A stretch of DNA of 64,000 bases from JAJPHW01 sp963799065 (lineage in GTDB: Bacteria > Acidobacteriota > Terriglobia > Terriglobales > Acidobacteriaceae). Under the pieces are notes generated by a model that saw only the letters and a list, made by a program, of their open reading frames with translations, was not told the origin of the DNA and made no database searches. The number at the start of each line of letters is the position of its first letter. Position 1 is the stretch's first letter. Positions 60,553-64,000 of this stretch are shown here, piece after piece. The position numbers and the translations under genes are program-made. The DNA is taken from NCBI GenBank assembly GCA_963799065.1, contig CAWCVJ010000001.1:1178001-1242000 (forward strand), given 5' to 3'.

Positions 60553-61958
60553 TGGACTTTATCCTCGAAGCCTGGGTCAGTGGCATCATCGAAAAAGCGA
60601 AAGCGGGCTGGATGCTGGGCCATGGTCAGCGTTGGCAGCCGGGCGAAAAGTTGAAACTCCTTTTTGCCGGATATAACGGCACACGCAACACCGGTTCGGA
60701 TGTGCGTGTGGAGGAAATGATACGCCAGGTCCGCCACATTTTGGGCGCGGAGCACGTCGATCTGAGCGTCATGTCACAGAACTTCGCGCGCTCCGCTGGA
60801 TATTTTGAGGGCACTAAACAAGTCCATCTACCGGATATTTTTCCGCCTTTTCTAGCTTCCGAAGTGCCGCAACATGACGGCGTCGTCGCCTGCGAAGGAT
60901 CGATGTTTAAGAGCAAGTTTGCCAACGCGCTCACGACGATGATGATCGGCTCGCTGGGAATCGCGGCCGCACAGAATAAGTTGTCTGTCGGATACGGCGC
61001 TGAAGCGGGGCACATGGACCCGCTGGTCAGGAAGATGTGCGGCCGCTACTGCCATGACTCTCTGGTTATCACGCGCAATGAAGAATCGCGACGTGTGCTT
61101 CGCGAGCTTGGCGTACCTACGGAACTAGGAACGGATACGGCATGGACGTTCGAACCCCATCCTGCGGCGTATGGACAGAAGGCGTTACGCGATGTGGGAT
61201 GGGACGGAGTGACTCCGGTACTGGTCGTGTGTCCCATTAATCCGTTCGAGTGGCCGGTGCGGGCATCGGTGGTGAAGTTTGCTGCGCATGAAATTGCCGG
61301 AGCCTATAAAGACAGCCATTATCGTTCGGTATACTTTCACAATTCCGGGCCCGAGGCTGACCGGGCCTACGAACATTACATCGCGTCGATTGCGAATGCG
61401 GTGCGGACGTTTCGTGAGCGGCATGAAGTGTTTGTCATTATGGTCGCGACCGAGCGGCTCGACGCCCGGCCGGCCAAGAAGATTTCAGAGCGTCTGGGTG
61501 ACGTTCCGGTACTCAGTTCTGACGACTACAACATGTACGAACTGGTCAGCATTTTGCGCTGCTGCCACCTGATGGTGTCATCGCGATATCACGGCATTGT
61601 GACGTCGATGCCGGCTTTGGTTCCCTCGGCTGGCATCACCATGGACGAGCGTATTCGCAACCTCATGAAAGAACGCGGCCACGAAGACCTGCTCATGAAC
61701 GTCGACGATCCCGATCTCGAACCGCGCCTTCTGGCTTCGCTTGAGACTCTTTACGTCGATGGCGAGCGTGTGGCCGCCGGTATCGGGCGCTGCGTGGTGA
61801 AGAATCTGAAGGTGATGGCTCGCATGGGAGTTTATTTTGAAGAGGAAGTGCAGCGCCGGTATCCTGAGTTCCCGACCCGCAAAGGCCAATGGAATTGGGA
61901 AGATTATCTTCCACCCATGAGCCGAAGTCTGCACGAACTGGCCGCAGCCTACAGCTAA
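60549..61958 (+). CDS. Polysaccharide pyruvyl transferase family protein
   Basis: A 469-residue protein with the glycosyltransferase-B-like fold of pyruvyl transferases. LLFAGYNGTRNTGSDVRVEE opens the fold, and DVPVLSSDDYNMYELVSILR, SSRYHGIVTSMPALVPSAGI and TMDERIRNLMKERGHEDLL are the conserved donor-site regions. Family members attach pyruvate ketals to sugars using phosphoenolpyruvate. A second ATG at 60552 and one at 60519 also exist; 60549 fits the ATGA overlap and the GGGAGG site. Its presence between lipid enzymes is unusual and suggests a glycolipid or an altered acceptor. Confidence 0.85.
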   Translation: MMDFILEAWVSGIIEKAKAGWMLGHGQRWQPGEKLKLLFAGYNGTRNTGSDVRVEEMIRQVRHILGAEHVDLSVMSQNFARSAGYFEGTKQVHLPDIFPPFLASEVPQHDGVVACEGSMFKSKFANALTTMMIGSLGIAAAQNKLSVGYGAEAGHMDPLVRKMCGRYCHDSLVITRNEESRRVLRELGVPTELGTDTAWTFEPHPAAYGQKALRDVGWDGVTPVLVVCPINPFEWPVRASVVKFAAHEIAGAYKDSHYRSVYFHNSGPEADRAYEHYIASIANAVRTFRERHEVFVIMVATERLDARPAKKISERLGDVPVLSSDDYNMYELVSILRCCHLMVSSRYHGIVTSMPALVPSAGITMDERIRNLMKERGHEDLLMNVDDPDLEPRLLASLETLYVDGERVAAGIGRCVVKNLKVMARMGVYFEEEVQRRYPEFPTRKGQWNWEDYLPPMSRSLHELAAAYS

Positions 61959-61962
61959 GACA

Positions 61963-63621
61963 ATGAATTTTCTCACCGATATTTTCGCGCGGCTCGAAGC
62001 CAGCAAAGATCTGATCGCGCTGGAGGAGATCCGAGACAGTAAGTTTGTTTCTGTAACGGGCCGCGAGGTGCTGAACCTTGTTTCGAAGGCCCGAGCATTT
62101 CTTGCGACGCGTGGGTTGGCAAAAGGCGATCGGTGCGGGCTTTTGGCACCCAATAGCATTCGATGGGTAGCGATGGACTTGGCGATCATGGCGGAGGGAT
62201 TGATTGTAGTCCCGCTCTATTCTCGACAAGCTCCCGAAGAGTTGGTCGAAATGATGAAGGATTGCGCGCCCTCGCTGCTGATTTGTGCTGACGCTGAGTT
62301 GCAGAAGGGAATCGCGTCGCGCTGGCAGGATGCGCCTGCGCAGCACTTGTTCGATGAAGTGTTTGATACGAAAAATACGAGAACTGACTTCGCGAAAGTG
62401 TCAACGACGGTTGCGGAAACTGACGCGGTGACTTTAATTTATACGTCGGGAACATCGGGCGTTGCGAAAGGCGTCGTGTTAACCGCCGGCAATGTTGGGC
62501 ATATGTTGGGATGCACGTCGGCGCGGCTCGATCTGTTGATGAACAATCGCCCCGGACAAGATCGCGTCTTCCATTATTTGCCGCTAACATTTGCCGGATC
62601 GTGGATTCTGATGCTCACAAGCCTGCTTCGAGGAAGCCGCCTCGCCCTGAACACGGACTTGGGCAAAATTGCGGCCGATATGCGAACCGCTTCTCCCGAT
62701 TATTTTCTCAACGTGCCACAACTGCTGGAACGAATGCGCAAGGCGGTCGACGAACAAATATGGAAAACCGGCGGAGGGGTACTCAGTATTTATAGCCACG
62801 CAAAAGCCGCATGGGTGCGGAAACAAGAAGGCAAGCCGAGCTCAGGCGACGGTTTCTGGCTTGGATTGGCGAATTGGGTCGTCTTTCCAACAATTCGTAA
62901 GAAAATGATTGGGAAGAATTTGCAGGCGCTGATTTGCGGCTCCGCACCGCTGAATATAGAAACGCAACTCTATTTCATGATGTTGGGCATTCCCGTGTTG
63001 CAGGCATATGGACTGACGGAGACGACGGCGCTTTGCACTCTCGACGACCCGCGACACGTTGAGCCGGGCCGGGTTGGTCCAGCAATTACGGGAGTGGAAA
63101 TGAAGCTGGGCGCAAGCGATGAAATTCTGGTGCGCGGACCGAATATATTTCCCGGATACTGGAACCGTCCGGACGAAACTGCGAAAGTTCTGCGTGACGG
63201 ATGGTTTCATACCGGAGATCAGGGGCAGGCGGACGCGAGTGGAAACTGGAAGATCGTGGGCCGATTGAAGAATCTGATTATTCCGGCGTCGGGTCACAAT
63301 ATTGCCCCCGAGCCAATTGAAGAAGCGATCTTGCAAGCGTTGCCGAGCGCGCAGCAGGCCGTGGTGATCGGCAACGGACGCAGCTACCTGACCGCGATCA
63401 TCACCGGCGACGTCTCTTCCGAGGCAATACAGGCCGCGCTGGACTTGGTCAATGCGGGCTTGCCGCACTACAAACAGGTGCGCGTCTTCCATCTAGCGAG
63501 TGAGCCGTTTTCGATCGATAACGGTTTGTTGACTGCCAATGGGAAGCTGAAACGCGACCTGATCGCCGGGCGTTATAAAAATGAGATCGACGACATGTAT
63601 CGCGTGAAGCAAGCTTCATGA
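61963..63621 (+). CDS. AMP-dependent acyl-CoA synthetase/ligase
   Basis: A 552-residue adenylate-forming enzyme. LIYTSGTSGVAKGVVLTAGN is the phosphate-binding loop, AYGLTETTALCTLDDP the adenine site, GWFHTGDQGQ the acidic motif and the C-terminal domain runs from GRLKNLIIPASGHN to the catalytic Lys in NGKLKRD. Sequence between residues 235 and 300 matches long-chain fatty acyl-CoA ligases. It activates a fatty acid for the reductase upstream. It begins four bases after the pyruvyl transferase stop, and its own stop overlaps the crotonase start. Confidence 0.9.
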   Translation: MNFLTDIFARLEASKDLIALEEIRDSKFVSVTGREVLNLVSKARAFLATRGLAKGDRCGLLAPNSIRWVAMDLAIMAEGLIVVPLYSRQAPEELVEMMKDCAPSLLICADAELQKGIASRWQDAPAQHLFDEVFDTKNTRTDFAKVSTTVAETDAVTLIYTSGTSGVAKGVVLTAGNVGHMLGCTSARLDLLMNNRPGQDRVFHYLPLTFAGSWILMLTSLLRGSRLALNTDLGKIAADMRTASPDYFLNVPQLLERMRKAVDEQIWKTGGGVLSIYSHAKAAWVRKQEGKPSSGDGFWLGLANWVVFPTIRKKMIGKNLQALICGSAPLNIETQLYFMMLGIPVLQAYGLTETTALCTLDDPRHVEPGRVGPAITGVEMKLGASDEILVRGPNIFPGYWNRPDETAKVLRDGWFHTGDQGQADASGNWKIVGRLKNLIIPASGHNIAPEPIEEAILQALPSAQQAVVIGNGRSYLTAIITGDVSSEAIQAALDLVNAGLPHYKQVRVFHLASEPFSIDNGLLTANGKLKRDLIAGRYKNEIDDMYRVKQAS

Positions 63622-64000
63622 GTCAGCCTCAGAGCCACTTTCAGGGTCGCACGCTCTCCTGGGAAGTCAGGGATGGCGTCATCGAGCTTGCTCTGCATCG
63701 TGCGCCCTGTAACGAAATCGGATCGCTTACACTCGAAGACTTGGAGCGCTTTGTTTCTGCTTTACAAGAGTTGCAGCTTCATGCGCACGCTCTTATTATT
63801 CACAGCACGATGAAGCCCGGTTTTTGCGCCGGCGCCGATTTGCGCGAGTTATATGAACGATCGCAAGCCATGGATCGAGGCTCGGCGGCCAGCGGCGTAC
63901 GCGATTACTTGGAGCGAATTCATACGGTGATGAATGTCATCGATGATGCTCCACTGACCACAATTGCCGCGGTACATGGCGTCACCTTCGGCGGCGGCTT
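63618..64000 (+). CDS. Crotonase-family protein, cut by the window edge
   Basis: The first 127 codons of an enoyl-CoA hydratase/isomerase homologue, beginning at an ATG that overlaps the ligase stop (ATGA). The reading is MSQPQSHFQGRTLSWEVRDG, then LHRAPCNEIGSLTLEDLERF, a CoA-site segment KPGFCAGADLRELYE and AAVHGVTFGGG at the edge, where the oxyanion-hole glycines begin. The C-terminus is outside the window. Cotranscribed with the lipid operon. Confidence 0.82.
   Translation, partial: MSQPQSHFQGRTLSWEVRDGVIELALHRAPCNEIGSLTLEDLERFVSALQELQLHAHALIIHSTMKPGFCAGADLRELYERSQAMDRGSAASGVRDYLERIHTVMNVIDDAPLTTIAAVHGVTFGGG

Noticed and set aside
1..64000. tRNA, rRNA, CRISPR arrays, insertion sequences, prophage genes or defence systems
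   Set aside because: None seen on reading both strands: no transposase, integrase, Cas, restriction or toxin-antitoxin proteins, and no regularly spaced direct repeats.

Overview
The window is about 58-60% G+C by eye, densely coded on both strands, and has no RNA genes, CRISPR arrays or insertion sequences that I can see. The gene set suggests an aerobic, heterotrophic member of the Acidobacteriota (Terriglobia/Koribacter-like). The reasons are a 1240-residue Oar-type TonB-dependent receptor with an N-terminal carboxypeptidase-regulatory domain, a secreted orphan protein of a kind I associate with that phylum, and scattered small hairpin repeats. This assignment is an inference from gene families, not from a marker gene.

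Layout. 1-9.4 kb: the end of a sodium:solute symporter, a HAD hydrolase, a MobA-like nucleotidyltransferase, a divergent polyamine set (N-carbamoylputrescine amidase on minus; deoxyhypusine-synthase-like protein and agmatine deiminase on plus), two medium-chain dehydrogenases, a DUF4260 protein and an SDR. 9.5-20.3 kb: mixed housekeeping genes (secreted beta-propeller, a frameshifted orphan, ferritin-like protein, DinB, gpmI, HemQ-type coproheme decarboxylase, GT39 glycosyltransferase, patatin). 20.4-25.2 kb: typA with a tiny zinc-ribbon gene, then potABC-like polyamine importer genes. 25.3-29.3 kb: a TetR-controlled operon with a short BoxB-like di-iron epoxidase, two crotonases and a rhodanese. 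29.5-36 kb: truB, rhomboid, diguanylate cyclase, ribA, DUF4188, CtpA-type protease. 36-39.7 kb: a three-gene cluster of class III aminotransferase, type III polyketide synthase and FAD oxidoreductase. 39.8-42.1 kb: tatA/B, tatC and an M28 lipoprotein peptidase.

42.1-57 kb is a polyamine/omega-amino-acid utilisation region. It has a MerR-XRE-cupin regulator in an operon with a PotD-like binding protein and an alkyltransferase-like protein, transcribed divergently from the TonB-dependent receptor across a shared operator/promoter. A six-gene run follows: three class III aminotransferases, an APC permease, an aldehyde dehydrogenase and a CoA-acylating semialdehyde dehydrogenase. With potABC and the agmatine route, this could take polyamines in and oxidise them through 4-aminobutanal and GABA or beta-alanine to central metabolites. 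57-64 kb is a tightly overlapped lipid operon: a degenerate HAD/fatty-acyl reductase fusion, an extended SDR, a polysaccharide pyruvyl transferase homologue, an acyl-CoA ligase and the start of a crotonase cut by the window edge.

The observations most worth following are the lipid operon, the short Box-like operon with its palindromic operator, the triple-domain regulator with an inverted repeat wrapped around a perfect -10 box, the DHS-like protein lacking the catalytic lysine, the type III PKS cluster, and a two-hairpin repeat that appears to supply the start codon and signal peptide of a lipoprotein.
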